Position numbers and translations under genes: made by a program. 42,069 nucleotides of DNA from Bacteroidaceae bacterium (lineage in GTDB: Bacteria > Bacteroidota > Bacteroidia > Bacteroidales > Bacteroidaceae): positions 1 to 42,069 of the forward strand of contig JAUUPT010000036.1 of assembly GCA_030843315.1 (NCBI GenBank). Direction: 5' to 3'. The notes under the pieces are model-generated. The model worked only from the letters and a program-made list of their open reading frames with translations. It did not search any database and was not told where the DNA came from. Shown one piece after another: positions 9,801 through 16,036 of this stretch. Within the stretch, counting starts at the first letter, position 1. Each line of letters starts with the position of its first letter.

Positions 9801-10037
9801 TTCAATCAATATACCCATTTTACCGTTTTCTGAAATTATCTTCTGTATTGATTCTATGAGTTCGTTGCTCCATGGCGCACCCGAAGTATAGGTGTTTATT
9901 ATCAACACATATTCGCCTTTGGACACAGAGTGACTTTCCCCGTACGCCCGGATGGGAAAGGCGAACATCAAGCCGAGGAAGAGTACCAAACAACTTCGCC
10001 AACATGAGCGAAAGCCCCTACTACAATAAAGTTTCAT
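6861..10037 (-). CDS. Hybrid sensor histidine kinase with periplasmic ABC-substrate-binding-like sensor and receiver domain
   Basis: 1058 residues from the ATG at 10037. A longer frame opens at 10073, but a TACCTTTG promoter box lies between the two ATGs, so the downstream one is chosen. Order: signal segment (about 15-31); periplasmic domain resembling the ABC_sub_bind family (about 40-370); membrane helix (about 386-403); PAS-like region (about 430-545); second PAS (about 556-690); HisKA with SHEIRTPLN (His708); HATPase with N box FLTNAIKF, DTGCGIS and GTGLGLPIC; receiver domain with phosphoacceptor Asp986 (VLMDINMPVMDG) and the conserved K in TSKP. There is no AraC or other DNA-binding output, unlike classic Bacteroides hybrid regulators of polysaccharide loci, so the response must pass to another protein. 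Convergent to susD. Confidence 0.93.
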   Translation of the reverse strand: MKLYCSRGFRSCWRSCLVLFLGLMFAFPIRAYGESHSVSKGEYVLIINTYTSGAPWSNELIESIQKIISENGKMGILIEHLNMLLIDDAAQFDKVKQTLFSKYMSQTPKAVILLGNPALLLRDDIKAQWGDVPMIVCAEMDFKVPDSNYIFKKPATENQRIPLAGLTDKYNMTVLQTRMFPQENVELLRYLNPDLKKVVLIGDGRYVNQQLDYDMRQLMAGRYPSLEYEFFSAADMTLDDLMRRLDDLDISKTGVLFSSWFSKSTVIGNTVLDANSFRLIGNISVPIFALKYAVMGNTGLVGGCMYDSELFHSSLQQAIDEVITYTPADEHNFAQVRDIPFFIPQEAIPTFDYPSVLLNNFRVSDFPSNSVFLDRPETFLEKNKYVLITGAILLVILLIYIYVHQGRRIIALRELDEIRRKQNETNRELVSLFENMPVSYMKAELMCDDAGNLNDITICRMNGRFIKHFGATYEGEQRGSELLGDDFKSFLPYLKLVNKEQKAITFTLYISKSDISIYAVVTPATQDGYVDVYCVDATDLYRIQRKLDETNRKLGLVLDVANIVPWHWDLQKQTILCEMNHPNKIINGNPVFAEKRVAVPEAMYFSKIHKEDRRRVHQAWLDLTEGRIQKIHEEYRIINRTTSGFRLDWVEVRAAVENRDEKGKPLSLIGSSHVITDRKRMESELITTKEKAEESNRLKSAFLANMSHEIRTPLNAIVGFSGLLNSTDEEEEREEYVRIIESNNTLLLQLIGDILDLSKIEAGTFEFVEAPVNVNILIEDVVRVQQMRADAKNLKIEFGDHLPECCILTDRNRMNQILTNFLTNAIKFTEEGIITVGYTAQGDMLRFYVADTGCGISKEKQAEVFERFVKLNDFAQGTGLGLPICKTIVNKMGGEIGVDSELGKGSTFWFVIPNREAVIQEKQVVEHELQMVNRSDITVLIAEDNESNFKFFETILKKDYRLLHAWNGEEAVKLFKEHQPHMVLMDINMPVMDGYEATTEIRKLSADVPILAVTAYAYASDEERILSYGFDGYTSKPVNPSILRSKIIELLASRLMML

Positions 10038-10060
10038 CGCGATAAGATATAAAATGTTTG

Positions 10061-10092
10061 CAAAGGTACTCATTACGCTTTAATTAGAGCAA
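10061..10092 (-). promoter_or_regulatory. Bacteroides-type promoter of the hybrid kinase
   Basis: On the minus strand, TACCTTTG (10061-10068) matches the -7 consensus TAnnTTTG exactly. A TTGC lies 20 bases upstream (10089-10092), at the usual -33 spacing. Transcription would start near 10054, downstream of the longest-frame ATG, which decides the start at 10037. Confidence 0.75.
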
Positions 10093-10135
10093 GTTCCATG
10101 TCATAATTTATGTGTAATCCTTGCCTATTTTGCCC

Positions 10136-10247
10136 CGTCTCCACAAGTAGTTACGTCCGTCTCCACAAGCAGACACACTCGTCACCCCAAGCGGACACGC
10201 TCGTTCCTGCAGGGAGAAACGCTCGTTCCCTACCGGGTGGAAACTGC
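10136..10247. repeat. Degenerate tandem repeat, about five units of 22-23 bases
   Basis: Units start near 10136, 10158, 10181, 10203 and 10225. The first two share CGTCTCCACAAG, units 2-4 end in ACACTC, ACACGCTC and AAACGCTC, and units 4 and 5 begin GTTCC. There are no spacers between units, so this is not a CRISPR. It fills most of the 293-base gap between buk and the hybrid kinase. No open frame or RNA gene was recognised in the gap. Confidence 0.75.
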
Positions 10248-10330
10248 AGCGCACTATCTATCAAGAAGATAGGCATAAGAAAATAGTGTAAAAAAGAGGG
10301 AAAAAAGTAACTTGTAGCCCGGCAACTTAA

Positions 10331-11392
10331 CTATTGGTAGACTTGTATCGGTAGTTCTCCACGCAAAGCACTCAGCACATTCAGCGCCAATGCTTCCAAT
10401 TCATCCTCCCCGGGATAGACATGGACGGGAGCAAGAAAAGAAATACGTTCGCGCAAGCGGGAAGTGATATACTCGGAATGTGCCATACCGCCCGTCAGCA
10501 AGATAGCGTCTATCTTACCATAGAGCACTACAGAGGCAGCACCCACGTGCTTGGCAATTTGGTAAATCATGGCATTGAGCACTAATTCGGCGTGCTCGTC
10601 ACCTTCTTCAATACGCTTGATGATGGCAGGGATATCCGTTGTACCCAAGTGAGCCGTCAGTCCGGCACTGCCGGAGATGCGCTTCTTCAACTCGTCTCTC
10701 GTAAAGCGGCCGGAGTTACAAAGGTCTATCAACTGACCGGCAGGAAGGGTTCCGGCACGCTCGGGCGAGAAAGGACCTTCACCATCAAGGGCATTGTTTA
10801 CGTCGATGGCACGGCCGTGGCGATGTGTTCCTACGGAGATTCCACCACCCAGATGACAGATAATCAGGTTCAAATCCTCATAACGCGTGTTGTGCTCAGT
10901 AGCATAGCGACGGGCAATGGCACGCTGGTTCAGGGCATGCCAGATGGTGATGCGGGGCATCAGGGGTGAACCAGTGATGCGGGCTATCTCATCCAGTTCA
11001 TCCACCACACCGGGGTCAGCAATGAAGGCACGGCAACCGGGAAGCAACTCTGCCAGTTCGGAAGCGATAAGACAACCCAGGTTGCAGGCATGGCTGCGCA
11101 TGGCGTGGGCAATGTCGTCCAGCATGGTGTCGTTCACCTCGTACACTCCGCCGGGAATGGGTTTCAGCAATCCACCCCGCCCTACGATGGCATCGAACTG
11201 AAAAGGAATGCCGTTTTCCTGCAAAGTTTGCAACACCAGTTGCTTGCGAAACTCAAACTGGTCGATGATGCGGGTAAACTCGGACAATTCTTCTACCGAA
11301 TGGCGGATATTGAGTACCAGGCGGGGAGTTTCGTCCTCGTAAACGGCAATCTTTGTCGAGGTGGAGCCGGGGTTGATAGCGAGTATTTTCAT
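10331..11392 (-). CDS. buk: Butyrate kinase
   Basis: 353 residues, the usual family length. The acetate/propionate-kinase (ASKHA) fold is evident from the N-terminal phosphate-binding NPGSTSTK (residues 7-14), the GRGG motif, the LGGGISVG nucleotide-binding segment and the C-terminal TGGMAHS. It converts butyryl phosphate (or branched-chain acyl phosphate) plus ADP to the acid and ATP. It is encoded 26 bases after ptb in the same direction, so the pair forms a substrate-level phosphorylation module. Butyrate is a minor product in most Bacteroides, so isobutyrate, isovalerate or 2-methylbutyrate from amino-acid breakdown are plausible substrates (inference). Confidence 0.95.
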   Translation of the reverse strand: MKILAINPGSTSTKIAVYEDETPRLVLNIRHSVEELSEFTRIIDQFEFRKQLVLQTLQENGIPFQFDAIVGRGGLLKPIPGGVYEVNDTMLDDIAHAMRSHACNLGCLIASELAELLPGCRAFIADPGVVDELDEIARITGSPLMPRITIWHALNQRAIARRYATEHNTRYEDLNLIICHLGGGISVGTHRHGRAIDVNNALDGEGPFSPERAGTLPAGQLIDLCNSGRFTRDELKKRISGSAGLTAHLGTTDIPAIIKRIEEGDEHAELVLNAMIYQIAKHVGAASVVLYGKIDAILLTGGMAHSEYITSRLRERISFLAPVHVYPGEDELEALALNVLSALRGELPIQVYQ

Positions 11393-11401
11393 CTATGCAT
11401 T

Positions 11402-11429
11402 GAGTATTTAACAATTTACTATTTACTAT
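11402..11429. repeat. AT-rich heptamer repeats between ptb and buk
   Basis: Four consecutive 7-base units on the plus strand, including two perfect TTACTAT copies (11416-11422 and 11423-11429). The array overlaps the ptb stop codon and runs toward the buk start. Confidence 0.5.
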
Positions 11430-12351
11430 TGGCAACATCCATTCCGGCACTGGTCAGGCAAGCCATTGCCATACTATAATATTTGGATAGCCCGGAGTCG
11501 CTGCGCGAGGGCAAAACTACGGGACAAGAAGGCCCTTGGAGCAATCCCGCCATATCGGCATGGGCAAACAGGGAGACTGCCTTATAGAAAGCATTCGCCG
11601 ATTCTATGTTAGGGAAGATCAGGACGTCCGCCTCGCCGTTGATGGGGGAGACGATTCCTTTGATATCACCGCTCGTCCTCTCGCAGGCTGTCTTTACATC
11701 CAGCGGGCCGTCGATGATGACATTACCGAACTCTCCGGCTTCTGCCAGCTCTACGATATTGACGTAATCCAGTGAATGGGGGAACTTGGCACTGACCTTT
11801 TCCGTACAATGAATCAGCGCCACACGCGGTTGCTCAACACCGAAGTGACGGCAAGTACGAATGGCATATCCTATCATCTCAATACGTTGCTGCAAGGTAG
11901 GCCGGGGAATGACGGCAGCATCGGAAAAGAACAACAGTTTGTCGTACGTGGGTATCTGCATCACTGCCAGGTGGGTAAGAATCTTGCCTTTGGGCAGCAA
12001 GCCATGCTCTTTATCGAGAATGGCACGGAGCAGATTGTCGGTATTGATAATGCCTTTCATCAGAATATCCGCCCCACCCTCACGAACAATGCGCACTGCT
12101 TGGCGGGCTGCCTCGTCGGAATCTTCCACATGTATGGTCTTGACGTATTGGGGATAGTTCTTCAAAGTGGGATATTTCTCCAGGATAGTAGAATCACCAA
12201 TCATCAGGAACTCCGCAATGCCTTCTTCCAGAGCACGGGAAATGGCATACTCCGTATTGGCATCATTGGCGCAAACTACTGCGATACGCTTCCTTTTATT
12301 CAAGGTTTTCAGATGGGCGGTCAGCTGATCAAAGTTCCTTATCGGTTCCAT
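11419..12351 (-). CDS. ptb: Phosphate butyryltransferase (phosphate acetyl/butaryl transferase family)
   Basis: 310 residues. The fold is recognised from the N-terminal KRIAVVCANDANTEYAISRA, the GGADILMKGIINTDNLLRA segment and the C-terminal run LIFPNIESANAFYK, all typical of PTA/PTB enzymes of the short (PTB) type. It swaps CoA for phosphate on butyryl-CoA or branched acyl-CoA, feeding Buk. It is the first gene of the two-gene operon, has its own promoter, and is transcribed away from the LD-carboxypeptidase operon. Confidence 0.93.
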   Translation of the reverse strand: MEPIRNFDQLTAHLKTLNKRKRIAVVCANDANTEYAISRALEEGIAEFLMIGDSTILEKYPTLKNYPQYVKTIHVEDSDEAARQAVRIVREGGADILMKGIINTDNLLRAILDKEHGLLPKGKILTHLAVMQIPTYDKLLFFSDAAVIPRPTLQQRIEMIGYAIRTCRHFGVEQPRVALIHCTEKVSAKFPHSLDYVNIVELAEAGEFGNVIIDGPLDVKTACERTSGDIKGIVSPINGEADVLIFPNIESANAFYKAVSLFAHADMAGLLQGPSCPVVLPSRSDSGLSKYYSMAMACLTSAGMDVANSK

Positions 12352-12367
12352 AACGTTAGATTTTTAG

Positions 12368-12397
12368 CAAATATCTGAAAAAATGTCGAAAATCAAA
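12368..12397 (-). promoter_or_regulatory. Promoter of ptb-buk
   Basis: On the minus strand, GATATTTG (12368-12375; one mismatch to TAnnTTTG) is preceded 18 bases upstream by TTTG (12394-12397). It lies 17 bases before the ptb start. Confidence 0.55.
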
Positions 12398-12448
12398 GCA
12401 TTCAAGGGCGTTAATTTTCATATGTTTAATATCATTTTGACAGAGCGC

Positions 12449-12521
12449 ACCACAGATTACACAGATTAACACAGATTGTCCTCTTTCTTAAAAATCTGTG
12501 CGAATCTGTGTAATCTGTGGT
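12449..12521. repeat. 29-bp inverted repeat made of ACACAGATT units
   Basis: The left arm (12449-12477) and right arm (12493-12521) are reverse complements with only two mismatches, around a 15-base loop. Each arm consists of three close copies of the direct motif CACAGATT. It lies between the divergent ptb and LD-carboxypeptidase promoters and ends just before the latter's -7 box. From memory, similar CACAGATTACACAGATT sequences recur across Bacteroides intergenic regions; that was not checked. Confidence 0.85.
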
Positions 12522-12529
12522 GAATTGTG

Positions 12530-12537
12530 TACTTTTG
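12530..12537 (+). promoter_or_regulatory. -7 promoter box of the LD-carboxypeptidase operon
   Basis: TACTTTTG matches TAnnTTTG exactly, 24 bases before the ATG at 12562. The longest open frame begins upstream of this box (12517), so the box supports the later start. Confidence 0.7.
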
Positions 12538-12561
12538 CAGAAAATACATATCAGATACTAT

Positions 12562-13500
12562 ATGAGTAACCTTATTTTTCCCCCACATCTGCAAGAGGGT
12601 GACCGTATCATCGTCCTTTCTCCTTCCAGCAAAATTGACAAATCCTTCTTGAAAGGAGCCAAGAAGCGCTTGAAGTCCTGGGGGCTGGAGGTAGTCTTTG
12701 CCGATCATGCCGGCAGTTCGCACGGAACTTACGCAGGCAGCATCCGGCAACGCCTGGAAGACTTGCAAAAGGCTATGGACGACGAAAAAGCCAAAGCTAT
12801 ACTTTGCAGCCGTGGTGGATATGGTGTCGTACATTTGGTAGGCAAACTGGACTTCAGCAAGTTCAGAAAGCATCCCAAATGGCTCATTGGATTCAGCGAC
12901 ATCACGGCCCTGCACAATGTATTCCAGCAAAACGGTTTTGCTTCACTGCACGCCCCCATGGCACGGCATCTGACGGTGGAACCGGAAGATGACTTCTGCA
13001 CACAAGCCTTGAAGGATATTTTGTTTGGCAATGCACTGGGGCAGGAAGAGAGTTTCAGCTACACCTGTCCCGGGAACAAACTGAACCACAAGGGGAAAGG
13101 AGAAGGAATTCTACGTGGTGGCAATCTGTCCGTATTCTACGGGCTTCGCGGCACTCCTTATGACATTCCCGCCGAAGGCACCATCCTCTTCATCGAAGAT
13201 GTGGGAGAACGTCCGCATGCTGTGGAGCGCATGATGTACAACCTGAAGTTGGGTGGTGTACTCGAAAAACTTTCGGGCCTCATCATCGGCCAGTTCACCG
13301 AATACGAAGAAAACAAATCCTTAGGGAAAGACCTGTATGGTGCACTTGCCGACCTGGTACAAGAGTACGATTATCCGATATGTTTTGACTTCCCCGTCGG
13401 GCACGTCACCATGAATGTACCGTTGATTAACGGGGCGGAAGTGACGCTGGAAGTAGGAAAGAAAGAAGTAAAATTAAGCTTTAATACAGAAAAAAGATGA
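12562..13500 (+). CDS. LD-carboxypeptidase (muramoyltetrapeptide carboxypeptidase, family S66)
   Basis: 312 residues from the ATG at 12562 (MSNLIFPP). The S66 nucleophile is in GFSD (Ser112), preceded by the typical SRGGYG; the other two triad positions are in LFIEDVGE (Glu) and GHVTMNVP (His). These enzymes remove the terminal D-Ala from L,D-linked tetrapeptides during peptidoglycan recycling in the cytoplasm, and no signal peptide is seen. The stop overlaps the start of the next gene (ATGA at 13497-13500), indicating translational coupling. The start was chosen because the promoter box lies between it and the longest-frame start. Confidence 0.93.
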   Translation: MSNLIFPPHLQEGDRIIVLSPSSKIDKSFLKGAKKRLKSWGLEVVFADHAGSSHGTYAGSIRQRLEDLQKAMDDEKAKAILCSRGGYGVVHLVGKLDFSKFRKHPKWLIGFSDITALHNVFQQNGFASLHAPMARHLTVEPEDDFCTQALKDILFGNALGQEESFSYTCPGNKLNHKGKGEGILRGGNLSVFYGLRGTPYDIPAEGTILFIEDVGERPHAVERMMYNLKLGGVLEKLSGLIIGQFTEYEENKSLGKDLYGALADLVQEYDYPICFDFPVGHVTMNVPLINGAEVTLEVGKKEVKLSFNTEKR

Positions 13501-14486
13501 AACGGAATTATACATTTATCCCTCTGTTTCTGTTGCTGGTGGTAGCAGTAGTGGCATGTAGCAACAATAGCAGCAAGTCTGCCGAGGGTAGCGAGGAAAG
13601 CACCACAAAGGTAGTGGTCGAGGCTCCTTCGTTCAATGCAGACAGTGCCTATCAGTATGTCAAGGCACAGGTGGACTTCGGCCCGCGCGTGCCTAACACC
13701 AATGCCCACAAGGCGTGTGGCGACTACCTTGCCGGCAAGTTGGAACAGTTCGGTGCAAAAGTCTACAACCAGTACGTCGACTTGTCCGCCTACGACGGCA
13801 CTCTGCTGAAAGCACGGAACATCATCGGCGCCTACAAGCCCGATTCCAAGAAGCGCATCGCCCTCTTCTCCCACTGGGACAGCCGTCCGTGGGCAGACCA
13901 AGACCCGGATGACAAGAAACGCCATACGCCCATTCTGGGTGCCAACGATGGTGCAAGCGGTGTAGGCGTGCTCCTGGAGATAGCCCGCCAAGTGCAGCAA
14001 CAACAACCAGAACTGGGCATCGATATCATACTGGTGGATGCGGAAGACTACGGCACACACAGTGCATACAAAGGAGAACATAAAGAAGAGGCTTGGGGAC
14101 TCGGTTCGCAAGCATGGGCGCGGAATCCTCATGTAGAAGGTTATCATGCCCGCTTTGGCATCTTGCTGGATATGGTAGGGGGAAAGAACCCTGAGTTCCG
14201 CTACGAAGCAACCTCCGAGAGGGTAGCCAAAGACGTCAACCGCAAAGTGTGGAAGGCTGCCAAAAACCTGGGCTTCGGGCGTTTCTTTGTTCCCAAAGAC
14301 GGGGGAGAAGTAACCGACGACCATACATTCATCAACCGATATGGCAATGTGCCTACCATAGACATCGTGCCCTACGGCTTCTTTGAGCACTGGCACACCG
14401 TGAAGGATGACATGGATGCCATCGACAAAGAGACGCTTCAGGCTGTAGGACAGACTGTGATGCAAGTAATCTACAACGAAAAGTAA
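13497..14486 (+). CDS. M28-family lipoprotein, type II glutaminyl cyclase-like
   Basis: 329 residues with a lipoprotein signal ending at Cys21 (VVAC). The M28/glutaminyl-cyclase zinc site is intact: SHWDSRPW (His126, Asp128), GANDGASG (Asp151), DAEDYG (Glu183 base, Asp184 ligand) and EHWHTVKDD (His300). The single-zinc arrangement and the WADQDPD and TDDHTF loops resemble the Porphyromonas-type glutaminyl-peptide cyclotransferase more than aminopeptidases. It would convert N-terminal Gln of exported proteins to pyroglutamate; many Bacteroidetes signal-peptidase I products begin with Gln. Aminopeptidase activity is the alternative. Confidence 0.85.
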   Translation: MKRNYTFIPLFLLLVVAVVACSNNSSKSAEGSEESTTKVVVEAPSFNADSAYQYVKAQVDFGPRVPNTNAHKACGDYLAGKLEQFGAKVYNQYVDLSAYDGTLLKARNIIGAYKPDSKKRIALFSHWDSRPWADQDPDDKKRHTPILGANDGASGVGVLLEIARQVQQQQPELGIDIILVDAEDYGTHSAYKGEHKEEAWGLGSQAWARNPHVEGYHARFGILLDMVGGKNPEFRYEATSERVAKDVNRKVWKAAKNLGFGRFFVPKDGGEVTDDHTFINRYGNVPTIDIVPYGFFEHWHTVKDDMDAIDKETLQAVGQTVMQVIYNEK

Positions 14487-14511
14487 TCACTAATCATTAA
14501 TCACTAAATAT
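14484..14511. repeat. AT-rich heptamer repeats before sufE
   Basis: Four consecutive 7-base units (TAATCAC twice, TAATCAT, TAAATAT) starting at the stop codon of the M28 gene and ending one base before the sufE ATG. Confidence 0.6.
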
Positions 14512-14512
14512 C

Positions 14513-14938
14513 ATGACCATCAACGAAGTACAAGATGAAGTAATCGCCGAATTCAATGATTTCGACGACTGGATGGACCGATACCAACTCCTTATCGACT
14601 TAGGAAACGAGCAGGAACCGCTCGACGAGAAATATAAGACGGAACAGAATTTGATTGAAGGTTGCCAAAGCCGCGTATGGTTACAGGCAGATGAGGTGGA
14701 TGGCAAGATCATCTTTCAGGCAGAGAGCGATGCACTGATCGTAAAAGGCATCATTTCGCTGCTTATCAAAGTGCTTTCGGGACATACCCCGGATGAGATA
14801 CTGAATGCCGATCTCTATTTCATCGATAAGATTGGCTTGAAGGAGCATCTGTCTCCCACCCGCAGCAACGGCTTGCTCTCGATGGTGAAGCAGATGCGGA
14901 TGTATGCGTTGGCTTTCAAGGCAAAGGGGAGTAAATGA
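14513..14938 (+). CDS. sufE: SufE family Fe-S assembly sulfur acceptor
   Basis: 141 residues. The conserved SufE cysteine is Cys51 in LIEGCQSRVW, and the C-terminal part has the family's RSNGLLSMVKQM. SufE accepts persulfide sulfur from the SufS desulfurase and passes it to the SufBCD scaffold in the cytoplasm. Here it stands apart from a suf operon, as the third gene behind the LD-carboxypeptidase and M28 genes. Length is normal. Confidence 0.94.
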   Translation: MTINEVQDEVIAEFNDFDDWMDRYQLLIDLGNEQEPLDEKYKTEQNLIEGCQSRVWLQADEVDGKIIFQAESDALIVKGIISLLIKVLSGHTPDEILNADLYFIDKIGLKEHLSPTRSNGLLSMVKQMRMYALAFKAKGSK

Positions 14939-14973
14939 CAATAAATCCCTACAATAAAAAAGCCTTCCGGATG

Positions 14974-15061
14974 TTTACTAAAAACTCCCTTGAAATTTAC
15001 TAAATTTCCGAGTGATTTTTACTAAACTTCCGGAAGGTTTTTACTAAAAATATTCTTCCCC
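14974..15061. repeat. Four-unit tandem repeat with an exact 22-base period
   Basis: The 9-mer TTTACTAAA occurs at 14974, 14996, 15018 and 15040, exactly 22 bases apart. The 13-base remainder of each unit varies but often contains TTCC; unit 3 holds the palindrome CTTCCGGAAG. The flanking CCTTCCGG (14963-14970) is complementary to CCGGAAGG (15030-15037). The array lies between the convergent sufE and XRE genes, and no other terminator is visible there, so a termination role is possible. Confidence 0.9.
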
Positions 15062-15133
15062 TTCAGAACACATCTCCGGCAGGGATTACAAAGAACGACC
15101 AAATAATTATTTTTCCTTACAAAGAAGGAGTAT

Positions 15134-15346
15134 CTACTCCTCCCCTTCTTTATATTCCAAAATATCCCCCGGCTGGCAATCCAATTCCTTACAGATAGCC
15201 TCCAGCGTAGAAAAGCGGATTGCCTTTGCCTTTCCTGTTTTCAAGATAGAGAGGTTGGCGGGAGTGATATCAATCTTCTCCGCCAGTTCGCCCAAAGATA
15301 TCTTTCTTCGAGCCATCATTATATCAAGGTTTACTATTATAGACAT
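15134..15346 (-). CDS. XRE/Cro-CI family transcriptional regulator (YozG-like HTH)
   Basis: 70 residues, essentially one helix-turn-helix: MMARRKISLGELAEKIDITP, then ANLSILKTGKAKAIRF and STLEAICKELDCQPGDILEY. It has the standard length of the small HTH_26 group that is usually encoded beside DUF2975 membrane proteins, as here. It is the last gene of a minus-strand run (CPBP protease, two DUF2975, XRE). The MSIIVNLD start is the family's usual N-terminus. The inferred role is a regulator controlled by the membrane partners, possibly acting on the TATCG/CGATA sites upstream of the module. Confidence 0.92.
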   Translation of the reverse strand: MSIIVNLDIMMARRKISLGELAEKIDITPANLSILKTGKAKAIRFSTLEAICKELDCQPGDILEYKEGEE

Positions 15347-15388
15347 AGCATCATCATATTATTCATTATCACAAACATTCTCCTCCCA

Positions 15389-16018
15389 TTAAATGGTTAA
15401 ATCCTGCTCTTGCTTCAACTTCGTCCCGACAGCAAATATTTCAGTGAAAAGGATAGCCACAACCAGCAGCAGCCAGTTAACAGCCAACTCAAAAGGTGCC
15501 ACCTCATACCCCGGCAGTGCGACTTGCTTCGTCACTTCTATATAGTTGAGCCATGTCACCAAAGAATCCAATAGACTGAATGCAACCAAAGAGTAAGTAA
15601 AGACACGCATCCTCACTACATTGTCGTCCGTAAAAACATCACGCTTCGATATGGATATAAAAAGACGTATCAGGCAATAGAACCCGGCTAAAAGCGCAAG
15701 GCCGACAAATACTGCGAAGAACGTAATAACACTGCTCCATATCGAAGGGATAATAGGAACACGTATTTTGTCTATTTTATAAGGAAGATTCTCCTTTGAA
15801 AAACTATTTTCCAGGGAATCCAACTGGGTATTAGCTAAAGGTCTTACGCTTACGGGAACAGTTTGGTAAGCACTATAAGGATGATTCTCTGTGTATACAC
15901 TATTAAAGCCTTCCATAAAGCTATCTTTTGCATCCTTCCAACCGGCAGTGAAAGAGAACACAGATTCCACCACAATCACCAATATCGCCAAGATGCCTAA
16001 TATTCTAAATTTCTTCAT
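15389..16018 (-). CDS. DUF2975 membrane protein (copy 1)
   Basis: 209 residues with four predicted membrane helices (about 6-24, 95-121, 138-160 and 178-197) and a periplasmic loop between the first two. It ends in KQEQDLTI, nearly the same C-terminus as its neighbour copy, which suggests that this cytoplasmic tail has a conserved contact. DUF2975 proteins are commonly paired with a small XRE regulator, and here the XRE gene begins 42 bases downstream. Function is unknown. Confidence 0.88.
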   Translation of the reverse strand: MKKFRILGILAILVIVVESVFSFTAGWKDAKDSFMEGFNSVYTENHPYSAYQTVPVSVRPLANTQLDSLENSFSKENLPYKIDKIRVPIIPSIWSSVITFFAVFVGLALLAGFYCLIRLFISISKRDVFTDDNVVRMRVFTYSLVAFSLLDSLVTWLNYIEVTKQVALPGYEVAPFELAVNWLLLVVAILFTEIFAVGTKLKQEQDLTI

Positions 16019-16036
16019 TACGATATCCTCCCATCA

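Noticed and set aside
8826..9833. 335-residue open frame antisense to the hybrid kinase periplasmic domain
   Set aside because: Shadow frame with no domain; the opposite strand encodes a continuous, motif-bearing kinase.
10254..10272. Small hairpin CTATCT/AGATAG as a terminator for buk
   Set aside because: The stem is only six base pairs and no T-tract follows on the minus strand.
13371..14465. 364-residue open frame antisense to the M28/glutaminyl cyclase gene
   Set aside because: Shadow of a gene with an intact zinc site; no recognisable domain or promoter.
14974..15061. CRISPR-like array
   Set aside because: Units are 22 bases with a 9-base constant part and no separate spacers of uniform length; there are no cas genes nearby.
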